From: Pedobacter sp. Leaf176
GTDB taxonomy: Bacteria > Bacteroidota > Bacteroidia > Sphingobacteriales > Sphingobacteriaceae
Direction of reading: 5' to 3'
NCBI RefSeq assembly: GCF_001424305.1
Contig: NZ_LMPD01000002.1
Coordinates: 357,531-421,530, forward strand
Length of the DNA: 64,000 nucleotides
Part shown: positions 50,757 to 60,052 of the stretch, piece by piece
How the letters are laid out: each line of letters starts with the position of its first letter
Numbering within the stretch: position 1 is the first letter of the stretch
The notes under the pieces: generated by a model
The model's input: the letters and a program-made list of their open reading frames with translations, nothing else
The model's database searches: none
Told to the model about the DNA's origin: nothing
Translations under genes and position numbers: made by a program

Positions 50757-52895
50757 ATGAAAAAATTTTACATCATTACCTCCTGCTGCTTAGCTTTGGC
50801 GGCACCTGCATCTGCTCAATTTGGTAAACTGAAAAGCCTGGTGAGTAAGAAAGACAAGGCACAACAAGAAAATACGGTCACATCAGCCACGAAAGAATCG
50901 ACAGACTCAGCGGCTGACGTTAGCCCAACCAACACCAACGCTATTGCTGCTGTAGGCAAAGCCTGGAGCATAGAATCAGAAGGCAATATTGACTGGTACA
51001 GGCTGAGTCCTACCGGAAAATTGATAGCCGGAACAAACGGCGGCCTGTTTGGCGTGGAGCCTGCTACAGGAAAAATCGCCTGGAAACATGACTTTTTAAA
51101 GAATATTTCCAGAACAAATTATAACCCCATTAGCGGTTCTCCTTTCATTGCCATCGTAACGGGAAGCATGTTCAACATGCAACAGGTCATTCTGGATGTT
51201 TCATCAGGAAAAATCATTGCCAACACAGCCGACCTGGGAATGAAAATGGTTAACAAAAGATACACAGTGCCGTCTCTGGGTGGAATCATATTCTCCGGAT
51301 ATCTAAATAATCAGCCCTCACTGGTTTTTATCGATGCCGCCAGCGGAGCGAAAAAATGGGTACTAAGCAAGATTTTTGATAGCAACAGCGAAGTGATGGT
51401 GGCCAGGCCTTTAGCGGACGGCGCCAATGCCTTATTGCTGGCAACAAACAAAAGGCTCTACAAAATCGACGTTTCCTCTGGTAACATCATCTGGAAAGCC
51501 GATTTTAAAACCAACACGGATGAAGGCGTTTTAGCAACTGAACAAGCTGAAGAGGTTGAAGAGAAAGAAAGCATCAGGGCAGATGAGAAGAAGGGCGGTT
51601 TAATGAAGTCACTGGGCGGGCTTGCGAAAGTACCCGGACTGGGTGCTGTAGGAAGTGCTGCCGGTGCAGCGAATTCGGGCAGTAAAATGGCTGGAATGGG
51701 CGGAAGTATGAAGGATGGTATTGCTGCATTAGCCGATGCCGCCTATGGGAAATTTCTGATTTTAGATAACCAGCCGAATGTTGTGTATTATTACTCGAAT
51801 GAACAGATGTCGGCTTTCGACCTTAACAGTGGTACTCCGGTGTGGCAAACGGTAAAGTTTTCTGATCCGGTTGCGCATGTGCTGTATGATGAAAGGGGAT
51901 TTTTAATTGCAACCGACGATAAACGTGCAGAACTTATGCTCCTGAACTATAAAACCGGAACCCAGAAATGGAAACCTGTTGGCTTGAGGGGCAAAATCAC
52001 AGCCTTAAAATTAAAGGGAAACAGCCTCGCTATTGCCTCTGCAAAAGAATCCGGAAATAACTATGTTAATATAATAGATATGAACTCCGGTTCCACAGCG
52101 GCCAAATCCGATATGAAAGTTTCCGGTTACATCATGGACATTAAGCAAAACGACAAAGGATTGATTTACAGAACGGACCGGGAGCTTAATATTCAGGATC
52201 CCACCAGTGGAAAAGATGTATGGCAAAAATCCCTGACCTTTAAAAGCGGCGGAATTGGTTTGGAAAAAGGCGGCATGACCTATTTCTTTGCCGACAACCA
52301 ATTGTACACAATGAATAATGAAACAGGAGATTATAAAGCAATTAGCAAGGAACTGAAGTTTGGCGGAGACGAAGCCCCGAATGCTATAGAATTGAGGGAG
52401 AAGGGCGTATTGGTAAGTTCTTCTCAGAACATGGCCTTGTTTGACTGGAACGGAAACTTAATTTACAGCTTCTATCAGAAAGCGTCTGGAACGAGTTTAG
52501 CCAACAAAATCATGAATGTAACCGCGATAGCCGTTTCGGCCGGAAATTCTGCTTCGCACGGCTTTCAGGCAGGTTTATCAGGCCCGAATACAACTTCCTA
52601 TAACAGTAACATGGCGGCTTCTGATCGCTGGGCAAACCTCGGGAGCGCAGCGCTTTCTGATATGAAAAGACGTTTCACTGCTTCGCAGGATGCCTTGAAT
52701 TACAAAATCATATTAACGCAGGTGGAAAATGGCGACGATAGCGGTTATGGTCTGGTTAGGGTAAATAAAGATACTGGCAAGATCGAGGGAAAAGTGGTAT
52801 TGAATGATAAAAAACCCGATTACATTGCTGACAATACGGATAACCTTATCTTTTTGAAAAATGGGAACAAAAATATCATAGGCTACAAGTTATAA
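50757..52895 (+). CDS. Secreted PQQ-like beta-propeller protein
   Basis: 712 residues with a signal peptide (MKKFYIITSCCLALAAPASAQ). Repeated PQQ-type blades such as VEPATGKIAWKHDF, DAASGAKKWVLSK, DVSSGNIIWKADF, DLNSGTPVWQTVK and DPTSGKDVWQKSL show an eight-bladed-like propeller. A low-complexity Gly/Ala/Met stretch (residues 280-320, GGLAKVPGLGAVGSAAGAA) interrupts it. No enzyme motif, so probably a scaffold or binding protein in the periplasm, as with BamB-like propellers. Confidence 0.8.
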   Translation: MKKFYIITSCCLALAAPASAQFGKLKSLVSKKDKAQQENTVTSATKESTDSAADVSPTNTNAIAAVGKAWSIESEGNIDWYRLSPTGKLIAGTNGGLFGVEPATGKIAWKHDFLKNISRTNYNPISGSPFIAIVTGSMFNMQQVILDVSSGKIIANTADLGMKMVNKRYTVPSLGGIIFSGYLNNQPSLVFIDAASGAKKWVLSKIFDSNSEVMVARPLADGANALLLATNKRLYKIDVSSGNIIWKADFKTNTDEGVLATEQAEEVEEKESIRADEKKGGLMKSLGGLAKVPGLGAVGSAAGAANSGSKMAGMGGSMKDGIAALADAAYGKFLILDNQPNVVYYYSNEQMSAFDLNSGTPVWQTVKFSDPVAHVLYDERGFLIATDDKRAELMLLNYKTGTQKWKPVGLRGKITALKLKGNSLAIASAKESGNNYVNIIDMNSGSTAAKSDMKVSGYIMDIKQNDKGLIYRTDRELNIQDPTSGKDVWQKSLTFKSGGIGLEKGGMTYFFADNQLYTMNNETGDYKAISKELKFGGDEAPNAIELREKGVLVSSSQNMALFDWNGNLIYSFYQKASGTSLANKIMNVTAIAVSAGNSASHGFQAGLSGPNTTSYNSNMAASDRWANLGSAALSDMKRRFTASQDALNYKIILTQVENGDDSGYGLVRVNKDTGKIEGKVVLNDKKPDYIADNTDNLIFLKNGNKNIIGYKL

Positions 52896-52950
52896 TCGTC
52901 TGATATAAGAATATATCATAAATCTACAGATTTGCTGTTAAATGCACATT

Positions 52951-52976
52951 GAGCTTCCCTAAGGTTTGGGAAACTC
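52951..52976 (+). terminator. Weak candidate terminator hairpin
   Basis: GAGCTTCCC and GGGAAACTC pair around a TAAGGTTT loop, 56 nt after the propeller gene. It lacks a T-run, so termination is uncertain. Confidence 0.35.
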
Positions 52977-53149
52977 AGAAAAAAGGCAAGTCTTTAGCTC
53001 CTGTTCCTCCAATCCCGTGCCCTCTTTTATGCAGCACCGAAAAGTAAAATACCTGCGAATTCAGAATATGTACCTGTTTTTCCTTCTGTAAGTCATCCGG
53101 GTCAACAATAGCTATTGGATTGGTGTTTATTTATAAAAAATACCAGATT

Positions 53150-53767
53150 ATGATTAAAAGGACTTCCAAACTTACCAATGCGATTACCATTACGGCGCTG
53201 GCAAGCCTTAGTTTAGGTTGCAATATGGCTGATAAGCGCTCATCAATGGAGAAAGATAGTGTCACCAATGATACAGCGGTTAATGATATTGTGGGCGGCG
53301 CAGACTCTTTTGAAACCAATATGGAAGAAGATGCCGCAGGCTATCTGAAAGATGCAGGCCGTTCCATGGTTGTTCAGGATAGTTTGCTTACGGCGGCCTT
53401 GTCTTCAGGTAGTAGTGAAGAGATTAAGGCATATGCAAAAAAAGCCCGTGAACGAATCAGAAACCACAGAAAAAACCTGGAAAGCTTTTGCAATAAAAAC
53501 AAAGTCCTTTTAGATAAAGAGTTGCGCAATGAACAACTGGATTCCATCCGCTGGTTATCAAGGCAGGTAGGTGTTGCATTCGACCGGCCATTTTATGAGC
53601 AGTTATCGGCAGAATTGAACAAAAACTTTGAGGCCTATCAGAATGCAGCGCATGCCAGGCAACAGCGGGTTAAAAACTTTATGAAAGAGGAGCTGCCGGC
53701 TATTAAAAAAGAACAGGAACTGCTAAACGAATTGGGCAGCAAGATTAAGCAAAACAAAGCCGGTTAG
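53150..53767 (+). CDS. DUF4142-like lipoprotein
   Basis: About 205 residues from MIKRTSKLTN. The lipobox is ASLSLGC. The mature part is a helical bundle of the DUF4142 kind (AGRSMVVQDSLLTAALSSGSSEEIKAYAKKARERI in parts, later QNAAHARQQRVKNFMKEELPAIKKEQ). Such proteins are ferritin-like in shape but of unknown role and are frequent in Bacteroidota stress islands. The in-frame ATG ten codons upstream is less likely because it weakens the signal peptide. Confidence 0.7.
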   Translation: MIKRTSKLTNAITITALASLSLGCNMADKRSSMEKDSVTNDTAVNDIVGGADSFETNMEEDAAGYLKDAGRSMVVQDSLLTAALSSGSSEEIKAYAKKARERIRNHRKNLESFCNKNKVLLDKELRNEQLDSIRWLSRQVGVAFDRPFYEQLSAELNKNFEAYQNAAHARQQRVKNFMKEELPAIKKEQELLNELGSKIKQNKAG

Positions 53768-53802
53768 GTTTTCGAACGGATCATCTTTCCGGTTTCTTAC
53801 CC

Positions 53803-54942
53803 TTACACGATTGCTCGCTCAATAAGACTTATGCAAATCGGAGCAAGCGGCGCATGGCTTGGTGGCACCGGATAATGAAAGCTGTTAGTTAGACTTACGC
53901 TGCAATTGCTTTTCCTTTTTAATTCGCTCCCGTACCCCATCCTCAATGCCGGTACCTGCCTGTACAGGTCTAAAAGCTGAGCCGGAGGTCGTATCCGCAG
54001 GTGGTGCCTTTCTGATCTGGTACCGGTGTGCGATGTTTGCCGATATACGTTCAGTAAATCCTGGAAAAAGCCAATGTGAAAATTTTGCCCCTTTGGCTTT
54101 CCATCCAACAGCAATTCTCTTCTCTGCCTGATTGAGGCGCGGATTGTCGCATTAACTACTTTCGAAGGTGGATCCATAGCGGCCATTCTCGGTGTTCCGC
54201 CACTGTAATTGGCTGCATGGCGCCAAAATGGCGTATCAACCGCCCAGGGCTCTATGGTAACCACTATAATCCGATCGTAGTCGGCCAGCCGTAGTTCCTG
54301 ATTGATGGTTTTAGAAAGATTCAGAACCCCCGCTTTTGTGGCTGCATAAGCGGCGTGATAAGCGAGTGGGTTAACACTTTCAATGGAACACATGTTAATC
54401 AACGTTCCAAAACCCTGATTCTTGAAAAGGGTGATTGCCGCGTGACTGGCATAAATAAATCCCGTGAGGTTAATTTCTACAATGCGCGCCTGATCGGCTA
54501 TGGGAATTTCCCAAAACCGCCCGATTGCACCTACACCAGCCATGTTAATCCATACATCTACATGGCCAAATTCTTTTAGTGCAAGTGTCCGGACTTTGTC
54601 TAAATCTGCGGGTTTGCTGATATCCATTGGAAGGGTTATTGCAGTTCCACCGCGAGATCGGATGGTATTGGCCACCTCCTGCAGGGCCTCATCCCTCCTG
54701 GCGGCTATGAGGACTTTTGCACCGTAACTGCCCACTTGTTCTGCTACGCCTCTGCCAAAGCCACTTGAAGCGCCAATAATGACGTAGGTTTTTTGTGCTA
54801 TCTTCTTTTGCATACCAACGCCGGGCGTAGAAGTTGCACAGCCGCTGCACAACATAAATAGAACCACCAAAAAGCCCAAGAGTGCACTAAAATTTCGCCG
54901 AGCCAGGAAGTTGATCACGGCCACATTATTTATGTATTTCAT
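53803..54942 (-). CDS. Lipoprotein-type SDR oxidoreductase with probable C-terminal frameshift
   Basis: The N-terminus has a hydrophobic segment and lipobox (LFMLCSGC). A classical SDR follows: IGASSGFGRG, NMAGVG in place of NAG, and Ser-Tyr-Lys (CSIESVNPLAYHAAYAATKAG). The frame changes quality after PKGQN. In the neighbouring frame the sequence continues naturally as KFSHWLFPGFTERISANIAH and ends KEKQLQRKSN with a stop at 53885-53887. A one-base loss in the G-run at 54088-54091 explains this, so the last 90 or so residues shown by this frame are probably not native. Rossmann enzymes with lipoprotein signals are unusual; the tail may be lost or a sequencing error. Confidence 0.75.
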   Translation of the reverse strand: MKYINNVAVINFLARRNFSALLGFLVVLFMLCSGCATSTPGVGMQKKIAQKTYVIIGASSGFGRGVAEQVGSYGAKVLIAARRDEALQEVANTIRSRGGTAITLPMDISKPADLDKVRTLALKEFGHVDVWINMAGVGAIGRFWEIPIADQARIVEINLTGFIYASHAAITLFKNQGFGTLINMCSIESVNPLAYHAAYAATKAGVLNLSKTINQELRLADYDRIIVVTIEPWAVDTPFWRHAANYSGGTPRMAAMDPPSKVVNATIRASIRQRRELLLDGKPKGQNFHIGFFQDLLNVYRQTSHTGTRSERHHLRIRPPAQLLDLYRQVPALRMGYGSELKRKSNCSVSLTNSFHYPVPPSHAPLAPICISLIERAIV

Positions 54943-55010
54943 TGAGTATTCCTAATCTAAATTACAGGCGCAAACCATTTTTTTCTGTTTTGCGCCTGTA
55001 TGGTTTGAAT

Positions 55011-55889
55011 TTAGGGCAAGATGGTATCTTTAATATTTTCAATTAAACCTTTGTCTCCACCTGTCATCTGTTGTTGTTGAGCATAACCTTTCACATCTGG
55101 AATACCCAAATCCGGAATCGGAGGACCAGGTTGAGCGGTGATTACCTGAAACTCACCTTTACCATCAATAGATGGCCCATTTGACCACCGCCCCTGCGCC
55201 TCTCCTGATTTTTCAATATTTGTTGATACAAAAGCATATTCAAATCCAGGCACATGGTTTTCCCTCGGAAAAGTGTTAGGAATAGGCAAATTCTCGCCTA
55301 CGCCGCCTAAATCTTCCAGCACGGCAAGCCATTGGTTTTGATGCATGGCATCCCGCGTTATCAAAAAAGAAAGCATATCCTTCATACCTGAATCGTCGGT
55401 TAACTCATAAAGCCTGGTTGCTAAAACCCTCCCTGTCGATTCAGCCATTACGTTTGCATACATATCCGCAGCAATATTTCCGCTGCCGACCACCCATGAA
55501 CCGTTAAAAGGTACACCATTGCTGTCTACCGCCATTGCGGATAAACCAGAGGATAAAACATGGCGAGGATCCATTCCTCCGAGAATATTACTCACTATCG
55601 GGTTCTCCCCGGCAATTTTATCTTTGAGCTCATGGGTAGCGCCATCCAGATTCAAGGCTACAGCAGTACAAAGCATTTCAATATGCGAGATTTCTTCAGT
55701 TCCGGTGTCCAAAAGCATATCGCGGTACTTATTTGGCCCCCGATTTCCCCATGCCTGGAACAGGTATTGCAGGCAAACCCTTATCTCGCCTTCGATGCCA
55801 CCGATGGCTTGCTGTAATAATTTCGCAAATGCGGGATTGGGTTTGTCTACCCTAACCTTGTATTGCAGGTTGTTGTCATGATAAAACAT
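55011..55889 (-). CDS. Manganese catalase
   Basis: 292 residues of the dimanganese catalase family. Likely ligands are Glu35 (GGIEGEI), Glu66 and His69 (GTEEISHIEML) and later Glu and His in VMAESTGRVLATRLYELTDD and TRDAMHQNQW. The C-terminal third (FEVITAQ-type, PPIPDLG) is the usual extended arm. It splits hydrogen peroxide without haem. Neighbours are an SDR, hydrophilic small proteins and a zinc alcohol dehydrogenase, an assembly common in general-stress islands. Confidence 0.93.
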   Translation of the reverse strand: MFYHDNNLQYKVRVDKPNPAFAKLLQQAIGGIEGEIRVCLQYLFQAWGNRGPNKYRDMLLDTGTEEISHIEMLCTAVALNLDGATHELKDKIAGENPIVSNILGGMDPRHVLSSGLSAMAVDSNGVPFNGSWVVGSGNIAADMYANVMAESTGRVLATRLYELTDDSGMKDMLSFLITRDAMHQNQWLAVLEDLGGVGENLPIPNTFPRENHVPGFEYAFVSTNIEKSGEAQGRWSNGPSIDGKGEFQVITAQPGPPIPDLGIPDVKGYAQQQQMTGGDKGLIENIKDTILP

Positions 55890-56525
55890 AGATTTAAAAT
55901 TTAGTTAAAAAATATTGGTTGTTTGCATACATTTCTGGCGCTGATTTAATCCATCTTTCAAAAACACATAACAGGAACAGGGAAATCCTGTATGATGGAA
56001 AACATCATCTTCGCCGGTTCCCTGCTATGAAATACATCAGGCAGCTGTAATAAAACATAGCAGATGTGCCAGAAGTTGACCATATAAGTACCCCTTTTTG
56101 GCATGCAGGTACTGATTTTTGATGCGTTTTCTGCCTAAAACAAAGCCACCTTTTAGAAAAAAGAAAGCCAAGCTATTCATGCATTCATGCGCAGGCGGTC
56201 GAGCAGCTGAATTGGTCAGAGGTAAAAAACGGACCGGACACATAATAAGATTCTTTATTTCCTGCAATGGCGTAAAATACCTGAATCTTATCGGTAAATA
56301 CGCGAATCCCAATTAAGGGGAACAATCAGGATTTATTCGAGGTTTTATTCAATAAATAGCCCGGTAAAGCATTAAAATAGACAAGCAAAAATCCATAATA
56401 ACAATGCAAAAAACCTGCGGGGAGCATTATTAGATGTGGATTTTTGCAATGTGGTTTAAAAAAACCACAGCGTCTCAACGGAGAGGCTTTTACTTTAAAA
56501 AGATTCACAATTAGATGCGCTAATT
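55890..56525. other. Gene-free stretch of about 640 bp with two hairpins
   Basis: Short open frames on both strands (56037-56312 and 56119-56316) have no recognisable product. GCAAAAATCCA and TGGATTTTTGC form a stem at 56385-56447, and GTGGTTTAAAAAAACCAC is a palindrome at about 56451-56468. Their function is unclear. Confidence 0.5.
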
Positions 56526-56723
56526 ATGAAAAATATTAAAAACAATACAGCTGAAAAAGAAAATAAGAAGCAGCAAGAAAGGTTGAAAAGCAACAGAAAC
56601 CTGAATGAAGAAATTATAGATGCTTTGATTGAGAAAAATAAAGAAAATACAAATGAAAAAGAAGATAAAGACAGCACATCCAAATCAAGCGGCTTCGATG
56701 AGTGGTCCGTATCATGGCCATGA
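56526..56723 (+). CDS. Small charged hydrophilic protein
   Basis: 65 residues, almost without hydrophobic side chains in the first 50, and rich in Lys, Glu and Asn, probably disordered. It ends SSGFDEWSVSWP. No family was recognised. A similar hydrophilic gene follows at 56785, and the two may be stress-related. Confidence 0.5.
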   Translation: MKNIKNNTAEKENKKQQERLKSNRNLNEEIIDALIEKNKENTNEKEDKDSTSKSSGFDEWSVSWP

Positions 56724-56784
56724 CCTTTTATCTTAAATAGCATTTGTTATAAAAATATCTATTGAAAAACTAAATAAAATAAAG

Positions 56785-56982
56785 ATGGAAAACGAAAAAA
56801 AGAAAAATCATACGCTGAAGGACGAACCACTTGGTAACGAAAACCAAAAACCGGAAGATGGTCCGAAATCATTTGAAGACCAGCGGCCAGCCGATTTAGA
56901 GATCCCCAAAGGTGACCATACGGATGCAGACACAAGCCGAAATCCGGCCGACTGGAAAGAGGAATCTGATGAAGACGCTTAA
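56785..56982 (+). CDS. Small acidic hydrophilic protein
   Basis: 65 residues rich in Glu, Asp, Lys and Pro (NENQKPEDGPKSFEDQRPAD, then ADWKEESDEDA), predicted to be disordered. Such hydrophilic proteins are frequent near catalase and DUF892 genes in stress islands. The start follows AAAGATGG with an AT-rich leader. The specific role is unknown. Confidence 0.6.
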   Translation: MENEKKKNHTLKDEPLGNENQKPEDGPKSFEDQRPADLEIPKGDHTDADTSRNPADWKEESDEDA

Positions 56983-57160
56983 ATACATGGCAAAACCTGT
57001 ATAGCGTTGATTGGGGAACTCAAAAAAATGAAAACTCCATTCCGCTTACCTATGTTCTATAAATATGAACGACGATATATTGCGCCAGACTAAGGCCGCC
57101 TCATCGTTAAATAAAAAGCATTATCATCAATATACCTATTATTTAAAACAAAATTAGACT

Positions 57161-58312
57161 ATGTTAGCAATGAACTATCGCGGGCCGTACAGGGTCCGGG
57201 TCGAGCAGCGGCCAATGCCTGAAATTCTTCATCCAGAGGATGCCATTGTACGGGTAACAAGAACATGCATCTGTGGTTCCGACCTGCATCTATATCATGG
57301 AATGGTACCTGACACACGTGTTGGCTCTACTTTTGGACACGAATTTGTCGGAATTGTAGAGGAAACCGGCCCATTAGTTACCAATATAAAAGTAGGAGAT
57401 CAGGTTCTTGTACCTTTTAACATCGCTTGCGGAAAATGCAATTTTTGTAAACAGGGACTCTTCGGAAACTGCCATGAATCGAATACCATGGCGACAGCGG
57501 TTGGCGGAATATTTGGCTATTCACACACTGCCGGAGGTTTTGACGGTGGTCAGGCGGAGTATGTAAGGGTGCCTTATGCCAACGTTGGACCAACAGTTAT
57601 TCCACCCGATATGGATCCGGATGATGCCGTATTATTAACGGACGTGGTGCCTACAGGTTATCAGGCAGCAGAAATGGGCGGCATTAAAGAAGGAGATACA
57701 GTTGTGGTATTTGGCGCAGGTCCGATAGGAATTATGGCCGCAAGATGTGCCTGGTTTTTTGGGGCATCGAGGGTGATTATTATTGATCACATTGATTATA
57801 GACTGGAATTTGCAAAAAATTATGCCAAATGTGAAGCCTATAACTTCAAATCGATGGAAGACCCGGTTGTATTTCTGAAGAAAACAACAGATTGGTATGG
57901 TGCAGATGTTTGCATTGATTGTGTTGGATGCGAAGCCGAAGGAAATGCATTACAGACCTTTACAGGAAAGGTTACCCTGATGCAGGCCGGCGCAGCCACT
58001 GCTCTGCAATGGGCAATCAATTCAGTTAAAAAAGGTGGAATCGTTTCCGTTGTTGGTGTATATGGGCCGCCATTTAATTACGTGCCAATTGGTAATGTAT
58101 TAAACAAGGGCATAACGTTACGGGCAAATCAGGCATCGGTTAAAAGACTGTTACCAAGATTGATCGAGCACGTTCAGGCCGGCAGATTGGACCCGAAAGG
58201 ACTGATAACGCATAGAATACCCTTGGAAGAAATCGCCGACGCTTATCATATTTTTTCAGCGAAGCTTGATAATTGCATTAAAACTGTATTAATCCCTTCA
58301 ACAAAAGCCTAA
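57161..58312 (+). CDS. Zinc-dependent alcohol dehydrogenase (medium-chain, formaldehyde-dehydrogenase-like)
   Basis: 383 residues. Catalytic zinc is bound by Cys in CICGSDLH and GHE (FGHEFVG), and structural zinc by CGKCNFCKQGLFGNC. The nucleotide-binding motif is VFGAGPIGIMAARC, followed by Asp (IIDHIDYR), which suggests NAD preference. It resembles the glutathione-independent formaldehyde dehydrogenase branch often found in stress islands of Bacteroidota. It lies 4 nt before the next gene, so the two form an operon. Confidence 0.92.
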   Translation: MLAMNYRGPYRVRVEQRPMPEILHPEDAIVRVTRTCICGSDLHLYHGMVPDTRVGSTFGHEFVGIVEETGPLVTNIKVGDQVLVPFNIACGKCNFCKQGLFGNCHESNTMATAVGGIFGYSHTAGGFDGGQAEYVRVPYANVGPTVIPPDMDPDDAVLLTDVVPTGYQAAEMGGIKEGDTVVVFGAGPIGIMAARCAWFFGASRVIIIDHIDYRLEFAKNYAKCEAYNFKSMEDPVVFLKKTTDWYGADVCIDCVGCEAEGNALQTFTGKVTLMQAGAATALQWAINSVKKGGIVSVVGVYGPPFNYVPIGNVLNKGITLRANQASVKRLLPRLIEHVQAGRLDPKGLITHRIPLEEIADAYHIFSAKLDNCIKTVLIPSTKA

Positions 58313-58316
58313 TATT

Positions 58317-58799
58317 ATGGTTAACGACAATCAAGATTATAAAAAAATCCCCGGGTGGGGCATGGATATAGATTTAGAAAACGAGCCAACGTATCCAATG
58401 AAAAACTATACCGGCGACGATCACAAAAGAAGTGATTACGAACGATCTGAGCAACAACCGGTTAACATTGAGTTATTAAAATCAAATGAACGCCCGCGAA
58501 CCAGTGCTGTATTCGGAACCTCTGTTCCGCCCTCGGGTCTCAGCGGCATGATTCGTCGCTATGCATTTAAACACAGTGAAGACCGCTACCGCCATTGGAT
58601 TCCGCTCATACTTGCAGACCGCGTTAATGCCTGGGAGGGAATTTTTGAAGATCTTCGCAAAGGTACTATACCGAACATTCTGGCAGAGCGTGGTTATAAA
58701 GCAGAGCTTAAATATAATCCGGTCGGCTTGGCAAAGTCAGCGCTCGTTGTATTAGTGGTTGGAACGCTGGCAATAAAATACATTTCGAAAAAAAAATAG
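58317..58799 (+). CDS. Hypothetical protein with C-terminal membrane segment
   Basis: 160 residues: a disordered first half (IPGWGMDIDLENEPTYPM), then a helical domain (RYAFKHSEDRYRHWIPLILADRVNAWE in parts) and a C-terminal membrane helix ending KYISKKK. I know this type only as an unnamed companion of the zinc alcohol dehydrogenase. It is translated with the dehydrogenase upstream. The function is unknown. Confidence 0.75.
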   Translation: MVNDNQDYKKIPGWGMDIDLENEPTYPMKNYTGDDHKRSDYERSEQQPVNIELLKSNERPRTSAVFGTSVPPSGLSGMIRRYAFKHSEDRYRHWIPLILADRVNAWEGIFEDLRKGTIPNILAERGYKAELKYNPVGLAKSALVVLVVGTLAIKYISKKK

Positions 58800-58946
58800 A
58801 ATGAGGCTGTATCATAAATTAATTTGTCTTTGAATCTTGTCACGTCGAGCTTATTAAACGCCCCAAGAAGGCTTTTCATAGGTTCATCGAAAGGCTAAGG
58901 ATGAAATCATATTTATGGAACAGCCTCGATAATATAATTAAATATT

Positions 58947-59744
58947 ATGGAAAATACAAAACATTTTGCCCTGATTACAGGTGCAACAAGTGGTATCGGC
59001 CTGGAACTGGCCAAACTTTTTGCAAAGGATAAATTTAACCTGGTAATTGTTGCGAGAAATGAGGCTGATCTGGAGCGTACTGCGAGCATGCTTAAGATGG
59101 AAGGAATTGAAGTGATCACGTTTAGTAAAGATCTGTTTTTGCCAGATGCAGCATCTGAATTGTATGAAGATTTGAAAAGTCAGAACATTCAAATTGATGT
59201 ACTCGTTAACGATGCCGGCCAGGGTGTTTACGGTAAATTTATCGAAACGGAGCTCAACCGTGAGCTGGACATTATTCAGTTAAATATTGCATCACTTGTA
59301 ACCCTGACTAAGCTTTATGTAAAGGAAATGGTGGCAAGAAATTCGGGTAAAATATTAAATGTCGCTTCGATTGCGGGAAAAGCGCCCGGACCATACCAAG
59401 CTGTTTACCACGGCACTAAGGCTTTTGTACATTCCTTTAGCGAATCGGTCAGAAACGAAGTTAAAGACAGCGCAGTTACCATTACTTCGCTATTGCCGGG
59501 ACCAACTGATACGGACTTTTTCAATAAAGCAGATATGCAGGACTCAAAAATTGTACAGGAAGGACAACTTGCCGACCCTGCAGGAGTAGCTAAAGATGGT
59601 TACGAGGCGATGATGGCGGGAGATGACATGGTAGTTTCCGGAATGAAAAATAAAATAATGGTAACACTAGGCAACATTACGCCAGACAGCATGCAGGCTG
59701 AGCAAATGGCAAAAATGCAGGAGCCCGTGCGTGACAAGGACTAA
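58947..59744 (+). CDS. Short-chain dehydrogenase (DltE/YqjQ-like)
   Basis: 265 residues: TGATSGIGLEL nucleotide motif, VNDAGQGVYGKF as the NAG region, catalytic Ser (VASIAGKAPGPYQ) and YHGTKAFVHSF, and LLPGPTDTDFF. An Arg after strand 2 (VARNEADL) fits NADP. A C-terminal extension, GMKNKIMVTLGNITPDSMQA, is typical of YqjQ-like enzymes. The substrate is unknown. It follows the dehydrogenase operon with a 147-nt gap. Confidence 0.9.
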   Translation: MENTKHFALITGATSGIGLELAKLFAKDKFNLVIVARNEADLERTASMLKMEGIEVITFSKDLFLPDAASELYEDLKSQNIQIDVLVNDAGQGVYGKFIETELNRELDIIQLNIASLVTLTKLYVKEMVARNSGKILNVASIAGKAPGPYQAVYHGTKAFVHSFSESVRNEVKDSAVTITSLLPGPTDTDFFNKADMQDSKIVQEGQLADPAGVAKDGYEAMMAGDDMVVSGMKNKIMVTLGNITPDSMQAEQMAKMQEPVRDKD

Positions 59745-59809
59745 ATTGGAATAGCCATTACTTAATCTGGCCAAAGCTAAAATGCGGCTCAGTTTTTCTT
59801 TACTGACAT

Positions 59810-60042
59810 GTCGTCTTTTCGACTGTAGCGCAGCGAAACGGAGAAATCTTTTAATAAAGGCCAATTAAAAGATTTTGCTTCGCAGAGCCTTCGGGTTCTC
59901 CACTGCGGTCGAAATGACGTCTAATCTTTGTCGTCTTTTCGACTGTAGCGCAGCGAAACGGAGAAATCTTTTTAATAAAAGCCATTTAATAGACCTTGCT
60001 TCGCAGAGCCTTCGTGTTCTCCACTGCGGTCGAAATGACGAC
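59810..60042. repeat. Two tandem copies of a hairpin MITE-like repeat (~110 bp each)
   Basis: Copies at 59810-59919 and 59930-60042 are about 90 percent identical. Each starts GTCGTCTTTTCGACTGTAGC and ends GCGGTCGAAATGACG, which are inverted relative to each other, so each copy folds into a long stem. Dispersed sequences of this kind are common between convergent genes in Bacteroidota. Here they separate two convergent genes. Confidence 0.8.
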
Positions 60043-60052
60043 TATTTTAATA

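Noticed and set aside
56037..56316. Overlapping open frames on both strands (91 and 65 residues)
   Set aside because: They shadow each other and neither has a recognisable motif or plausible start context.
57060..57090. Possible third enhancer site (GAACGACGATATATTG) before the zinc dehydrogenase
   Set aside because: It shares only the ACGATAT part, and no GG-N10-GC element lies about 59 nt downstream.
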